64,000 nucleotides of DNA from Schlegelella aquatica. GTDB lineage: Bacteria > Pseudomonadota > Gammaproteobacteria > Burkholderiales > Burkholderiaceae_C. Shown here one piece after another: positions 11,211-24,001 of the stretch (its first letter is position 1; the number at the start of each line of letters is the position of its first letter). The stretch covers positions 1,426,001 to 1,490,000 of the forward strand of contig NZ_CP110257.1 in assembly GCF_026013905.1 (NCBI RefSeq), in the 5' to 3' direction. The notes below the pieces were generated by a model. It was not told the origin of the DNA. It saw nothing but the letters and a program-made list of their open reading frames with translations, and ran no database searches. The translations under genes were made by a program, and so were the position numbers.

Positions 11211-12338
11211 ATGATGGAACGGGTGGACGCGCTCGTCGCGGGGGCCGGCGTGGTCGGCCTGGCGGTGGGCCGGGCGTTGGCACAGCGGGGACTGGAAACG
11301 GTGGTGCTCGAGCGCGAGACGGCGATCGGCTCGGGGACCAGCTCCCGCAACAGCGAGGTGATCCACGCCGGGATCTACTACCCCGCGGGCTCCTGGAAAG
11401 CGCGCCTGTGCGTCGAGGGCAAGCGGCGCCTGTACGCGTATTGCGACGAGCGAGGCGTGGAGCACCGCCGGTGCGGCAAGCTGATCGTCGCCACCTCGCA
11501 GGCCCAAGTGCCCGCCCTGCGCGACATCCTCGCGCGAGGCGAGGCCAACGGCGTCCACGATCTGGAATGGATGGACGGACCGCAGGTGCGCGACCGGGAG
11601 CCGGCGCTGCGTTGTGTGGCGGCGGTGTGGTCGCCCTCGACCGGCATCGTCGACAGCCATGGACTGATGCTGGCGCTGCTCGGGGACCTCGATGCGGCTG
11701 GCGGTGCAGTGGCGCTGGCCTCTCCGGTGCAGGCCGTCAGGTGCACGGGCGACGGTTTCATCGTGCAGACGGGCGGCGAGTCACCGATGGAGCTGGGAGC
11801 GCGCGTCTTCGTCAATGCGGCCGGCCTGGACGCCTGCGCTCTGGCCGGCCGGATCGAGGGATGGCCGCAGCATCTGACCCCGCGGGCCTACTACGCCAAG
11901 GGCAACTACTACGCGCTGGCACGCAAGGCGCCGTTCTCGCGGCTGATCTATCCTATCCCCGAGGCGGCGGGATTGGGCGTGCACCTGACGCTGGACCTCG
12001 CAGGGCAGGCGCGCTTCGGCCCCGATGTGGAGTGGGTGGAGCCGGATGGCCAGGGCCGGCTGGACTACCGGGTGGCGCCGGAGCGCGCCCAGGCGTTCTA
12101 TGCCGAGATCCGGCGCTATTGGCCCGATCTGCCCGACGATGCTCTGCAGCCCGCGTACAGCGGCATCCGGCCCAAGATCCACGGGCCGGGCGAGCCGGCC
12201 GCCGACTTCATGATCCTGCGGCCGTGCGAGCACGGCGTGGCGGGCCTGGTGCAGTTGTTCGGCATCGAATCGCCCGGGCTCACGGCTTCGCTGGCGCTGG
12301 GCGAGGTGGTGGCCCACGCGGCCCTTGCCGCCGCTTGA
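11211..12338 (+). CDS. FAD-dependent oxidoreductase, L-2-hydroxyglutarate oxidase (LhgO)-like
   Basis: A 375-residue DAO-superfamily flavoprotein. The N-terminal FAD motif is '[16 protein letters not shown]', followed by '[15 protein letters not shown]', a signature of L-2-hydroxyglutarate oxidase/dehydrogenase proteins. '[10 protein letters not shown]' and '[13 protein letters not shown]' near the end also fit. The enzyme would oxidise L-2-hydroxyglutarate or a similar 2-hydroxy acid to the 2-oxo acid. It starts 7 bp after the amidohydrolase gene with a G-rich ribosome site, so a two-gene operon is likely. A second ATG at 11214 is possible. Confidence 0.87.
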   Translation: MMERVDALVAGAGVVGLAVGRALAQRGLETVVLERETAIGSGTSSRNSEVIHAGIYYPAGSWKARLCVEGKRRLYAYCDERGVEHRRCGKLIVATSQAQVPALRDILARGEANGVHDLEWMDGPQVRDREPALRCVAAVWSPSTGIVDSHGLMLALLGDLDAAGGAVALASPVQAVRCTGDGFIVQTGGESPMELGARVFVNAAGLDACALAGRIEGWPQHLTPRAYYAKGNYYALARKAPFSRLIYPIPEAAGLGVHLTLDLAGQARFGPDVEWVEPDGQGRLDYRVAPERAQAFYAEIRRYWPDLPDDALQPAYSGIRPKIHGPGEPAADFMILRPCEHGVAGLVQLFGIESPGLTASLALGEVVAHAALAAA

Positions 12339-12356
12339 GGCCGCCGGCCGGCGGCT

Positions 12357-13403
12357 TCAGCCACGTCGCAGGGCCGCCACCGCCAGGGCGGCGTCGCGCA
12401 CGAGGGCGGGGCCCTGGTAGATGAGGCCCGTGTAGATCTGCACCAGGTCGGCCCCGGCCTCGATCTTGGCGCGAGCGTCGGCCCCGCTCATCACGCCTCC
12501 CACGCCGATGATCGGATAGCCGGCGCCCAGAGCCTGCCGCAGCCGACGGATCACGCGGTTGCTGGCCTCGAACACCGGCCGGCCGCTCAGCCCGCCCGTC
12601 TCCTGTCCGTGGGGAAGGTGCTGCACGGCGTCGCGGGCCACCGTCGTGTTGGTGGCGACGACGCCGTCGATGCCGTGCCGGCGCAGGGTGTGGGCGATGA
12701 CTTCCACCTGGGCGTCGTCGAGGTCCGGCGCGATCTTCACGAACAGCGGCACACGTTGCCCATGCTGGTCGGCCAAGGCCTCGCGCCGCTGCGCGATGGC
12801 GTCCAGCAGGGCGTCGAGGGCGGCGTCCGACTGCAGGCTGCGCAAGTTCTGGGTGTTCGGCGACGAGATGTTGACCGTCACGTAGTCGGCATACGGATAG
12901 ACGCCGGCGAGGCCCATCAGGTAGTCGTCCGCTGCACGCTCGATGGGGGTCGAGGCGTTCTTGCCGATGTTCAGACCGAGGATCCCTCCTTCATTGCGGA
13001 AGCGTGCACGCTGCACGTTGGCGATGAAGGCCTCCAGCCCGTCATTGTTGAAGCCCAGCCGATTGATCAGCGCCTGCGCTTGCGGCAGCCGGAACATCCT
13101 CGGCTTCGGGTTGCCCGGCTGCGGGCGGGGGGTCACCGTTCCCACCTCGATGAAGCCGAAACCCAACGCCGCCAGGCCGTCGATGCAGCGGCCGTTCTTG
13201 TCCAGCCCGGCGGCCAGGCCGATGCGGTTGGGAAAGGTGAGCCCCGCCACGGTGTACGGGTCCTCGACCCGTGCCTCTCCATAGAGGCAGGCCAGCGGCG
13301 TGCGCTGGGTGCGGGCCAGAGCGTCGAGCGTGAGTTCGTGCGCGCGTTCCGGGTCCATCTGGAACAGCAGCGGTCGTGCGAGGGCGTAAGGCAGCAAGGA
13401 CAT
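12357..13403 (-). CDS. pyrD: Dihydroorotate dehydrogenase (quinone), class 2
   Basis: A 348-residue class 2 dihydroorotate dehydrogenase for the fourth step of pyrimidine synthesis. It is membrane-associated and passes electrons to quinone. Visible signatures are '[20 protein letters not shown]', 'GLNIGKNA', 'VNISSPNTQ' with the class 2 catalytic serine, and C-terminal FMN phosphate motifs '[13 protein letters not shown]' and 'LVQIYTGL'. The N-terminal extension ('[11 protein letters not shown]') is typical of membrane-binding class 2 enzymes. ATG 13403 matches the family start; a longer frame to 13439 would invade the promoter shared with rpiA. It is convergent with the oxidase gene and divergent from rpiA. 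Confidence 0.96.
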   Translation of the reverse strand: MSLLPYALARPLLFQMDPERAHELTLDALARTQRTPLACLYGEARVEDPYTVAGLTFPNRIGLAAGLDKNGRCIDGLAALGFGFIEVGTVTPRPQPGNPKPRMFRLPQAQALINRLGFNNDGLEAFIANVQRARFRNEGGILGLNIGKNASTPIERAADDYLMGLAGVYPYADYVTVNISSPNTQNLRSLQSDAALDALLDAIAQRREALADQHGQRVPLFVKIAPDLDDAQVEVIAHTLRRHGIDGVVATNTTVARDAVQHLPHGQETGGLSGRPVFEASNRVIRRLRQALGAGYPIIGVGGVMSGADARAKIEAGADLVQIYTGLIYQGPALVRDAALAVAALRRG

Positions 13404-13465
13404 GGGCGGTGGTTCGGGATAATCGCGAGATTGTCGCAAACAGGCCGCAGGCGGCCTTTCCTTCC

Positions 13466-14125
13466 ATGACGCAAGACGAACTGAAGGCCCTGGTCGGCCG
13501 GGCGGCGCTGGATCACGTGGTGCCCGGCACCATCGTGGGTGTGGGCACGGGCTCCACGGTCAACTTCTTCATCGACGAACTCGCCAAGATCAAGGACCGC
13601 ATCGCCGGCGCGGTCTCCAGCTCCCATCGCAGCACCGAGCGCTTGCAAGCCCACGGCATCCGCGTACTCGACGCCAACGAGGTCGAGTCCCTGCCGGTCT
13701 ACATCGACGGCGCGGACGAGATCGATCAGCGCGGCTTCATGATCAAGGGCGGCGGCGCCGCACTGACGCGCGAGAAGATCGTGGCGGACCTGGCCGAGCG
13801 CTTCGTCTGCATTGCCGATGCGTCCAAGCTCGTCACCACGCTGGGCCGCTTTCCGCTGCCGGTCGAAGTGATTCCGATGGCGCGCGCCCAAGTCGCCCGG
13901 CGCCTGGCGCGGCTGGGAGGCGAGGCGGTGCTGCGCGAAGGCGTGGTGACGGACAACGGGAACGTCATCCTCGACGTGCGCGGGCTGTCGATCACCGATC
14001 CGCTCCCGATGGAAACCGAGATCAACCAGTGGCCGGGGGTCGTGACGGTGGGCATCTTCGCGCGGCACCGCGCGAGCGTGTGCCTGCTGGGCACCCCCGA
14101 GGGGGTGCGCACGCTCAGCTTCTGA
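13466..14125 (+). CDS. rpiA: Ribose-5-phosphate isomerase A
   Basis: A 219-residue RpiA that interconverts ribose-5-phosphate and ribulose-5-phosphate in the pentose phosphate pathway. Diagnostic motifs are '[14 protein letters not shown]', 'IDGADEID' and '[12 protein letters not shown]', which include the substrate loop and catalytic acidic residues. ATG 13466 was chosen to give the family length and start ('MTQDELK'). A GATAAT -10-like hexamer lies at 13416-13421, between this gene and the divergent pyrD. Confidence 0.96.
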   Translation: MTQDELKALVGRAALDHVVPGTIVGVGTGSTVNFFIDELAKIKDRIAGAVSSSHRSTERLQAHGIRVLDANEVESLPVYIDGADEIDQRGFMIKGGGAALTREKIVADLAERFVCIADASKLVTTLGRFPLPVEVIPMARAQVARRLARLGGEAVLREGVVTDNGNVILDVRGLSITDPLPMETEINQWPGVVTVGIFARHRASVCLLGTPEGVRTLSF

Positions 14126-14143
14126 CGCCGAGGCCGGCCGGGC

Positions 14144-14794
14144 TCAGAACTTGAAGCCCGGCGGGGCGTTGCCTGCCGGCGGCGGGGGCGAGGGCAGGGG
14201 GCGCTGGGTGGAGGCCCCCGCGCTGCCGTCGCCTTGGCCCTCCTGCGTGCGCGCTTGGGGCGCAGCCGGAGGCTTGACCTCGACCAGCGGCGTGGCCGCC
14301 GGGAACTGGTAGCCCGCCGGCAGCCGTGACTGCTTGGGATAGCCGGCCGCGTCGAGGTACGCCGACCATTCGGTGCTGGAGAAACCGCGCACCCGTTGCT
14401 GGCCGATCTGGACCACCGGCAGCTCGTTGGCGCCCGTCAGCTGGCCGAGAGCCTGCGAGTCCTCGGCCGTGGTCACCGTCTTCTCCACGTGAGGAATCCC
14501 GCGTTGCCGCAGCAGTGCGCGGCCGGCATCGCAGGGCTGGCAATTGGCCGTGGTGTAGAGCGTGACCGGAAACCGCGAGGCGAGCTGGCGCAGCTCGAAC
14601 GGCAGGGCCGACGTCGTTTCGGTCGACGCGCCCGGAGCGCCGAGCGCCTGGGCGGGGCTGTGGGCCGGCGGCCGGTCGGTGTACGTGACCTTGCCGTCCG
14701 GCCCCACCACCTTGTAGAGCGCGTGGGCCGGCGACAGAACCCACAGCAACGCCAGCGGCGCGCCGTGCAGCAGTCGGATGAAGGTGCGCTTCAT
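14144..14794 (-). CDS. Periplasmic DUF4124 and glutaredoxin-like domain protein
   Basis: A 216-residue exported protein. It has an N-terminal signal peptide (to about residue 26), a DUF4124 segment ('LYKVVGPDGKVTYTDRPP', about 27-45), then a glutaredoxin-like thioredoxin fold (about 75-150). The redox motif is 'NCQPC', and 'NELPVVQIG' resembles the cis-proline loop. A proline-rich tail ends 'PPGFKF'. DUF4124 proteins are common in betaproteobacterial envelopes but poorly understood. A thiol-disulfide role in the periplasm is an inference from the CxxC. It is the last gene after prlC on the same strand (39-bp gap). Confidence 0.83.
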   Translation of the reverse strand: MKRTFIRLLHGAPLALLWVLSPAHALYKVVGPDGKVTYTDRPPAHSPAQALGAPGASTETTSALPFELRQLASRFPVTLYTTANCQPCDAGRALLRQRGIPHVEKTVTTAEDSQALGQLTGANELPVVQIGQQRVRGFSSTEWSAYLDAAGYPKQSRLPAGYQFPAATPLVEVKPPAAPQARTQEGQGDGSAGASTQRPLPSPPPPAGNAPPGFKF

Positions 14795-14833
14795 GCGTAG
14801 AGGCTCCTAGGAGCGTGAGCACACGGGATGCTA

Positions 14834-16849
14834 TCAGGCCATGCCTTGGTGGCGCAGCAGTGCGTCGATGCGCGGCTCCCGCCCGCGGAACGCGCGGAAG
14901 CTCTCGGCGGCCGGGCGGCTGCCTCCGGCCTCCAGAATCTCGCGGCGCAGGCGCCGGCCCGTCTCCACGTTGAGAACGCCTTCCTCCTCGAAGGCGCTGT
15001 AGGCATCGGCGCTCAGCACTTCCGCCCACTTGTAGCTGTAATAGCCCGCCGCGTAGCCGCCGGCGAAGATGTGCGAGAAGCTGTGCTGCATCCGGTTGAA
15101 CTCCGGCGGCGGGAAGACCGCGACCTCGCGCCGCACCTCGTCGAGCACTTCCTGGATACGGGCCTCGCTGCCGGGCTCGGCGTGCAAGCGCATGTCGAAC
15201 AACGCAAACTCGATCTGCCGCAGCGTCTGCAAGCCGCTCTGGAAGTTCTTGGCCGCGACCATCTTGTCGTAGAGCTCCCGGGGCAGCGGCTCGCCCGTCT
15301 CGACGTGGGCCGTCATGTGCCTGAGGACGTCCCACTCCCAGCAGAAGTTCTCCATGAACTGGCTCGGCAGTTCGACCGCATCCCACTCGACGCCGGAAAT
15401 CCCCGCCACGCCCAGGTCGTCGACCTGGGTGAGCATGTGGTGCAAGCCGTGACCGAACTCGTGGAAGAGGGTGATGACGTTGTCGTGTGTCAGCAGCGCC
15501 GGCCGGCCCCCCACCCCCTCGGCGAAGTTGCACACCAGGTGCGCCACCGGCGTCTGCAGCCGGCCCTCCGGGCGGGCCCAGCGGCCGCGGACGTCGTCCA
15601 TCCAGGCGCCCGAGCGCTTGCCGGTGCGCGCATAGAGGTCCAGGTAGAACTGCCCGACCAGCTCGCCGCCACGCTCGATGCGGAAGAACCGCACGCTGGG
15701 ATGCCACACCGGCGCCTCGTCGGGCCGGATCTGCACCTCGAAAAGCGTCTCGATGATGCGGAACAGGCCTTCCAGCACCTTGGGCTCCGTGAAGTACTGC
15801 TTGACCTCCTGGTCGCTGAAGGCGTAGCGCTTCTCCTTGAGCTTCTCGGACGCGTAGGCCAGGTCCCAGGCGGCGAGGTCCGTCAGCCCCAGCTCCGCGG
15901 CCGCGAACTCGCGCAGCTCGGCCAAGTCGCGCTCGGCATACGGGCGGGCCCGGCGCGCCAGGTCGCGCAGGAAGTCGAGCACCTGCCGCGGGGAGTCGGC
16001 CATCTTCGGCACGAGGGACACACAGGCGTAGTTCTCGTGTCCGAGCAGGCGGGCCTCTTCCTGACGCAGCGCGAGCAGCTCGCGCATGAGCTGCGAGTTG
16101 TCGTGTTCCGGGGCGCCGAGCTCGGAGGCCCGCGTGACGTAGGCCCGATACAGGCGCTCCCGCAACGGGCGGTGGCTGCCGTACTGCATCACCGGGAAGT
16201 AGCTGGGGAACTGCAAGGTGATCCTGTAGCCGTCCTTGCCCTCTCGCTCGGCCGCGGCCCGGGCGGCCTGCTTGGCGTCGTCGGGCACCCCGGCCAGTTC
16301 CTCGTCGGTGGCGTAGTAGGCAAATCCATCGGTCGCGTCCAGCACATGCTCGGAGAACTTCTGCGACAGCTCCGCCTGGCGCTCCTGGATCTGCGCGAAG
16401 CGCTCCTTGGCAGCGCCGGTGAGCTCGGCGCCGGAGAGCACGAAGTCGCGCATCGCGTTGGCCAGCGCCCGGCGGCGGGCCGCGCGCAGCGCCGCCGCGC
16501 CGGGGCCGCCGGCGATGGCCTTGTACTTGGCGTACAGCCGCTCGTCGGCCCCCAGCCGGGTATAGAACTCGGTGACCTTCGGCAGGTTCTCGTTGTAGGC
16601 GGCGCGCAGCTCCGGGGTGTCGGCCACCGCGTTCAGGTGGCTCACCGCCCCCCAGGCCCGGCCGAGCCGCTCGGTCGCCACGTCCAGCACGGCCGAGAGG
16701 GCGTCGTAATCGGCGGGGACCTCATCGCCCACCGCACGTTCGAGCGCCTCGTAGGCGGCCTTCAGCAGTTCGTCCACGGCCGGCGTGACGTGTTCCGGCC
16801 GGATCTCGGCGAATCGGGGCAGGTCTGACGTGTCGAGCAAAGGGTTCAT
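14834..16849 (-). CDS. prlC: Oligopeptidase A, M3 metallopeptidase
   Basis: A 671-residue M3-family zinc metallopeptidase that degrades short peptides, including cleaved signal peptides, in the cytoplasm. The zinc site 'HEFGHGLHHML' (around residue 462) supplies two histidine ligands and the catalytic glutamate. The third ligand follows near 'EWDAVELPSQFMENF'. Length and the C-terminal 'YYSYKWAEVLSADAYS' motif match PrlC/OpdA. It is transcribed in the same direction as folD upstream. Confidence 0.95.
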   Translation of the reverse strand: MNPLLDTSDLPRFAEIRPEHVTPAVDELLKAAYEALERAVGDEVPADYDALSAVLDVATERLGRAWGAVSHLNAVADTPELRAAYNENLPKVTEFYTRLGADERLYAKYKAIAGGPGAAALRAARRRALANAMRDFVLSGAELTGAAKERFAQIQERQAELSQKFSEHVLDATDGFAYYATDEELAGVPDDAKQAARAAAEREGKDGYRITLQFPSYFPVMQYGSHRPLRERLYRAYVTRASELGAPEHDNSQLMRELLALRQEEARLLGHENYACVSLVPKMADSPRQVLDFLRDLARRARPYAERDLAELREFAAAELGLTDLAAWDLAYASEKLKEKRYAFSDQEVKQYFTEPKVLEGLFRIIETLFEVQIRPDEAPVWHPSVRFFRIERGGELVGQFYLDLYARTGKRSGAWMDDVRGRWARPEGRLQTPVAHLVCNFAEGVGGRPALLTHDNVITLFHEFGHGLHHMLTQVDDLGVAGISGVEWDAVELPSQFMENFCWEWDVLRHMTAHVETGEPLPRELYDKMVAAKNFQSGLQTLRQIEFALFDMRLHAEPGSEARIQEVLDEVRREVAVFPPPEFNRMQHSFSHIFAGGYAAGYYSYKWAEVLSADAYSAFEEEGVLNVETGRRLRREILEAGGSRPAAESFRAFRGREPRIDALLRHQGMA

Positions 16850-16973
16850 GGAGCCTCACAAGAAAACCAGGACGCCCGGCGCCGCGGTCGGACCCGCAAC
16901 GCCCGGGCCGGCCACGCCCCCCGGGGCACGGCCTGTGCGCGGTGATCCCGCAGGCCGGGTCGCGCGCCGGGGC

Positions 16974-17831
16974 TCAGCCGCGAGCGGCCGCCCGTTCGGC
17001 AGCCTCGATGGTGTTGACGAGCAGCATCGCCCGGGTCATGGGCCCGACACCGCCCGGCACGGGCGTGATCCAGCCCGCTACTTGTCGCACACCTTCGAAA
17101 TCCACGTCGCCGCAGAGCTTGCCCGCTTCATTGCGGTTCATGCCGACGTCGATGACCACCGCGCCGGGCTTGACCATGTCCGCCGTCAGCACGTTGCGCT
17201 TGCCCACGGCGGCCACGACGATGTCCGCTTGGCGTGTATGGTGGCCGAGGTCCGCCGTGGCGCTGTGGCAAATCGTGACCGTGGCGCTGGCTTGCAGCAG
17301 CATCATCGCCATGGGCTTGCCGACGATGTTGGAGCGCCCGATCACCACCGCGTGCTTGCCTTTCGGGTCGTAGCCGATGGACTCGAGCATCTTCATGCAG
17401 CCGTAAGGGGTACAGGGCTTGAACCCGGGCTGCCCCACCATCAGGGCGCCCGCGCTCTGGACGTGGAAGCCGTCCACGTCCTTGGCGGGGGAGATCGTCT
17501 CGATCACACGCTGAGGGTCGATGTGCGCGGGCAGCGGCAGCTGCACGAGGATGCCGTGGATGGTGGGGTCCTCGTTGAGCGCCTGGATGCGCGCGAGCAG
17601 CTCTGCCTGGCTGATGGTCGCGTCGTACTTCTCCAGCACCGAGCGCATGCCGGCGCCCTCGCAATCCTTGACCTTGTGTTGCACGTACACCTGCGAGGCG
17701 GGGTTGTCCCCGACGAGGATGACGGCCAGGCCCGGGGTGCGGCCGATTCGGGTGAGAGCGGCCGCGCGGGCGGCGACATCGGAGCGGATCTGCTGGGCAA
17801 GGGCGTTGCCGTCGATCAGGCGTGCGGTCAT
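16974..17831 (-). CDS. folD: Methylenetetrahydrofolate dehydrogenase / cyclohydrolase
   Basis: A 285-residue bifunctional FolD that converts 5,10-methylene-THF to 10-formyl-THF using NADP+. Signature motifs include '[14 protein letters not shown]' with the catalytic Lys, '[12 protein letters not shown]', the NADP-binding '[13 protein letters not shown]' and '[15 protein letters not shown]'. It lies downstream of the FixJ-type regulator on the same strand, but a strong hairpin terminator sits between them, so it probably has its own promoter. Confidence 0.97.
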   Translation of the reverse strand: MTARLIDGNALAQQIRSDVAARAAALTRIGRTPGLAVILVGDNPASQVYVQHKVKDCEGAGMRSVLEKYDATISQAELLARIQALNEDPTIHGILVQLPLPAHIDPQRVIETISPAKDVDGFHVQSAGALMVGQPGFKPCTPYGCMKMLESIGYDPKGKHAVVIGRSNIVGKPMAMMLLQASATVTICHSATADLGHHTRQADIVVAAVGKRNVLTADMVKPGAVVIDVGMNRNEAGKLCGDVDFEGVRQVAGWITPVPGGVGPMTRAMLLVNTIEAAERAAARG

Positions 17832-17862
17832 GGTCGGGTCTGTCGATCAGAGGTCAGAAACG

Positions 17863-17891
17863 AAAAAGGCCGCTTGGTTTCGCAAGCGGCC
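17863..17891 (-). terminator. Rho-independent terminator after the response regulator gene
   Basis: A 9-bp perfect stem (GGCCGCTTG / CAAGCGGCC, 17868-17876 with 17883-17891) is followed on the minus strand by five T residues (A run at 17863-17867). It lies 20 bp after the regulator stop codon and before folD. Confidence 0.85.
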
Positions 17892-17910
17892 TCGCGGATC
17901 GTGAATTCGT

Positions 17911-18534
17911 TCAGTTCTTGCCCTGAGCGCCCAGGGCAATCTTGAGCAGATCAGCGACCGTGTTGGCGTTGAGCTTCTCCATGATGTTGGCGCGGTGCGC
18001 CTCCACCGTCTTGATGCTGATGCCCAGGTCGTCGGCGATCTGTTTGTTCAGCCGGCCGGCGACGATGCGGTCGAGCACCTGCGCCTCGCGGGTGGTCAGC
18101 CGAGAAAGCAGGGCATCGCGGCTGGCGGCTTCCTGCTGCTGGGCGAACTGCTGACGCGCCACGTCCAGCATCCGCTCGACCAGCGCCACCAGTTCGTCTT
18201 CCTTGAAGGGCTTCTCGATGAAGTCCATCGCGCCCTTCTTCATCGTGCTCACGGCCATCGGCACGTCGCCGTGGCCGGTGATGAAGACGATGGGCAGCGG
18301 CGACTTGCGCTCGAGCAGCCGGTCCTGCAGCTCCAGGCCGCTCATGCCGTCCATGCGGATGTCGGCGATCAGGCAGGCGACCTCCCGGGGATCGAAGCGC
18401 GACAGGAAGGACTCGGCCGAGTCGAAGCACTTGACACGGTAGTCTTTGCCTTCGAGCAACCATTGCAGCGAATCGCGCACGGCCTCGTCGTCATCGACCA
18501 CGTACACGGTGCCTTTTTTCGGGATCAAGCTCAT
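17911..18534 (-). CDS. FixJ-family response regulator
   Basis: A 207-residue two-component regulator. The receiver domain (about 9-125) has the acidic pocket 'VVDDDEAV', phosphoacceptor Asp58 in 'LIADIRMDG' and Lys108 in 'FIEKPF'. The C-terminal LuxR/FixJ-type helix-turn-helix is around 145-195 ('LTTREAQVLDRIVAGRLNKQ'). It starts 9 bp after the adjacent histidine kinase gene, so the two form a cognate pair. Targets are unknown. The pair sits divergently upstream of the pyruvate dehydrogenase operon, making it a candidate regulator of that operon, but no binding site was identified. Confidence 0.93.
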   Translation of the reverse strand: MSLIPKKGTVYVVDDDEAVRDSLQWLLEGKDYRVKCFDSAESFLSRFDPREVACLIADIRMDGMSGLELQDRLLERKSPLPIVFITGHGDVPMAVSTMKKGAMDFIEKPFKEDELVALVERMLDVARQQFAQQQEAASRDALLSRLTTREAQVLDRIVAGRLNKQIADDLGISIKTVEAHRANIMEKLNANTVADLLKIALGAQGKN

Positions 18535-18543
18535 AGGCGCAGT

Positions 18544-21081
18544 TCAATGAGTTGCAGAGGCGGTTTCCACCGGCAAGGTGAATGAGAAGCGGCAGCCGAC
18601 GACCGTCGAACCATTGTATAAGTTCTCGGCACGAATCCGGCCCCGGTGCGACTCGACGATCGAGCGGCACAGGCTCAGGCCGATGCCCAGGCCGTCGGAC
18701 TTGGTCGAGAAGAAGGCCTCGTACATCCGGCCCAGCACTTCCTCCTTCAGGCCGGGGCCGCTGTCGGTCACGCTGAACTCGATCACGCCGCCTTCTTCCG
18801 GCGTGTGCTTGGGCACGACGCGCAGCTCGATGTTGCGGCGCGACGGCGGCAACCGGGCGTTGTCGATGGCCTCTGCGGCGTTCTTGAGCAGGTTGAGCAG
18901 CACCTGCTCGATGAGGATGGGGTCGACCATCAGGGTCGGCAGACGCTGCGCCACATAGGTGTGGATCGCCACGTTGCGCCGGCGCAGCTCGATCATCGCC
19001 AGCTCCACCGCGTCCTCGACGATCTCCCGGGCCTGCGCGGGCTGCCGTTGGGGCTCGCTCTTCTTCACGAAGGTGCGGATGCGGTGAATGATCTGCCCGG
19101 CGCGCTGCGCCTGCTTGGCGGTCTTCTCGAGGGCGGCGAGCAGGTCGTCGGTGTCCATCGCGCCGGCCTTGACCCGCGAGATGATGCCGTTGCAGTAGTT
19201 GGAAATGGCGGTGAGCGGTTGGTTCAGCTCGTGCGCCACGGACGAGGCCATCTCGCCCATCGTGACCAGACGGCTGGTGACCTGGGCCTTCTCCGCCTGC
19301 TGGGCCGCCTGTTCCTCGGCTCGCCGGCGGGCGGTCACGTCGGTGGCGATGAGCATCTGCGCCAGGCGCCCGTCGGTCCATTGCAGGTAGCGGGCTCGCA
19401 CGTCGAACCACTTGTCCAGCGACTCGACGTACACCTCGCGCGGGTCGGTGCCGGCCTCGGTGAGTTCCTGCGCCGGCAGCCCGCCGAGGTGGTCCACCGC
19501 ATCGTCCTCGTCGGGCAGGGGCAGATCCACCTCGCCGGGGTGGCCGCTGGCCAGATGCGTGTGTCCGCGCGCGTCCGCGCCGAACCACACCCGGTACGAG
19601 CGGTTGGCGAACAGCAGTTCGCCCTCCTGGACGGAGACCACCGACACCGCGGCGTCCAGCCCCTCCAAGACCGTGGTGAACCGCTCGTGCGCGGCGGAGA
19701 GCTGGTCGCGGATGCGCTTGGCCTCGGTGATGTTCGTCATCGAGGTCATCCAGCCCGTCTGGTTGCCTTTGGCGTCGATCAGCGGCGAGACGTACATCCG
19801 CGCGTCGAAGCGGGTGCCGTCTTTGCGCATGACCTTCACCTCGATCCCTCCCGGCGGGCTGCGGCCCTGGAGCTCCTGTTCCAGCAGGCGGCGGTTTTCC
19901 TCCATGCGCTCCGGCGGCCAATGCGGATAGGGCGGCAGCTTGCCGATGAGCTCCGACTCGGAGAACCCGGTCATCGAGCAATAGGCGGCGTTCACGTACG
20001 TGATGCGGCCTTCCATGTCCATCGCGCGCATGCCGGTGAGCATGGAGTTCTCCATCGCGCGGCGGAAGTTGGTCTCGGCGATGAGCGCGCTTTGGACCTG
20101 CAGCCGGCGTCGCATGTGACGCCACGTGCCGAGCAGCATCCAGACGGTGAGGCCGGACAGCGCCACCACCATCCAGAACAGCGTGTTGCCGATCAGCCCG
20201 ACGGAGGTGCGGTAGCCCAGCCCGCGCAGGATCAGCCCGTTGCCCACGGGCGCCACCGGGATGTCGTGCGAGATGGACGGCCGCTCGTGCGCCCCGGGAC
20301 CCTGCGCGATGGTGCTCGCCAGCACGCGGTCGTTGGCGTCCAGGAGCATCACGCCATGCCGGTTCACCACCTCGCTCGGCACGAAGTAGCGCAGCAAGGC
20401 CTCGACGGAATACTCGGCGACCAGTGTGCCGACGAACGCGCTGCGATCGATCAGCGGCACCTGCACCTGGAAGACATGCAGGCCTTGCGGGGTGGTGTAG
20501 GGGCGCGAATACACCGGCTGGCGCAGGTCACGGGCCGCCTCGAAGGCCCACTCGGGCTCGCTCTTGGTCACGCTCTTGGTGCCCGAGGCCGGCCGCGGTT
20601 GCGGCTCCACGCCCGGTTCGTACCGGCTGCCGTTGAAGCTGTAGCTGGGCGAGGTGTAACTGACGATGGGTTTGCGAGCGGAGGTGAGCCACACCATGCT
20701 CACGACCTCGGGCCGTTCACGGGCGAAGGTGGTGGCCTGCCCGAGGAATTCGTCCTGGTCCACCGCGCGGGTGGTGATCTCCCGGGCGATGCGCACCAGT
20801 TGCTCCTGGTTTTCGATCAGCCGCAGGCGTATCTGTTGCTGAGAGACCTCGGTATCGCGCTTGACCGCCTCACGCTCGCGTTCGATCTCCTCGGTGCGCA
20901 GGTACCAGAAGGCCGCGATGATCGCCGCCAGGAACAGCAGCACCGACACCAGCGGCCCGAGCGTGGCATAGCGGTCCTGCCGAGCGGGCGACTGCCGGCG
21001 CCACCAACTGCCGAACAGCCGCCGCGGTCGGCGGGGAAGCTCGTGCGTGCTGGGGCGAAATTCTTTTGGAATCGCGGACAT
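18544..21081 (-). CDS. PAS-domain sensor histidine kinase with extracytoplasmic sensor
   Basis: An 845-residue kinase. Two membrane segments (about 41-62 and 296-318) bracket a periplasmic domain of roughly 230 residues that looks Cache-like. Two PAS domains follow (about 335-450 and 460-580). The HisKA segment has 'SSVAHELNQPLTAI' (phosphoacceptor near His617). The ATPase domain shows 'NLLKNAAEAID', 'DSGPGL' and 'FFSTKSDGLGIGL'. It phosphorylates the FixJ-type regulator encoded just downstream. No heme-binding PAS signature was recognised, so oxygen sensing as in true FixL is not claimed. Small organic acids are a reasonable guess for a Cache domain. Confidence 0.92.
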   Translation of the reverse strand: MSAIPKEFRPSTHELPRRPRRLFGSWWRRQSPARQDRYATLGPLVSVLLFLAAIIAAFWYLRTEEIEREREAVKRDTEVSQQQIRLRLIENQEQLVRIAREITTRAVDQDEFLGQATTFARERPEVVSMVWLTSARKPIVSYTSPSYSFNGSRYEPGVEPQPRPASGTKSVTKSEPEWAFEAARDLRQPVYSRPYTTPQGLHVFQVQVPLIDRSAFVGTLVAEYSVEALLRYFVPSEVVNRHGVMLLDANDRVLASTIAQGPGAHERPSISHDIPVAPVGNGLILRGLGYRTSVGLIGNTLFWMVVALSGLTVWMLLGTWRHMRRRLQVQSALIAETNFRRAMENSMLTGMRAMDMEGRITYVNAAYCSMTGFSESELIGKLPPYPHWPPERMEENRRLLEQELQGRSPPGGIEVKVMRKDGTRFDARMYVSPLIDAKGNQTGWMTSMTNITEAKRIRDQLSAAHERFTTVLEGLDAAVSVVSVQEGELLFANRSYRVWFGADARGHTHLASGHPGEVDLPLPDEDDAVDHLGGLPAQELTEAGTDPREVYVESLDKWFDVRARYLQWTDGRLAQMLIATDVTARRRAEEQAAQQAEKAQVTSRLVTMGEMASSVAHELNQPLTAISNYCNGIISRVKAGAMDTDDLLAALEKTAKQAQRAGQIIHRIRTFVKKSEPQRQPAQAREIVEDAVELAMIELRRRNVAIHTYVAQRLPTLMVDPILIEQVLLNLLKNAAEAIDNARLPPSRRNIELRVVPKHTPEEGGVIEFSVTDSGPGLKEEVLGRMYEAFFSTKSDGLGIGLSLCRSIVESHRGRIRAENLYNGSTVVGCRFSFTLPVETASATH

Positions 21082-21232
21082 AGGCGGATTATCGAACGCG
21101 ACGCCATCCCTTCAGGGCCGTATGTCAGTTCGCATTATGAAATGAAGTCGCATTATTTGAAAACATGAGGGGCCTTGTGCGACACTACTCGTGTTGCCCC
21201 GGCTCCGCCGAACCACACGCACGAGGAGACCC

Positions 21233-23950
<2,718 letters not shown>

Positions 23951-24001
23951 GCGAGCTTGGCGGGGCGCCGCCAACGCGGCGCCCGCCGGGAGACAACAAG
24001 C

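Noticed and set aside
18544-21081. Oxygen-sensing FixL assignment of the histidine kinase
   Set aside because: The regulator is FixJ-like, but the kinase has a periplasmic sensor and no recognisable heme-binding PAS residues.
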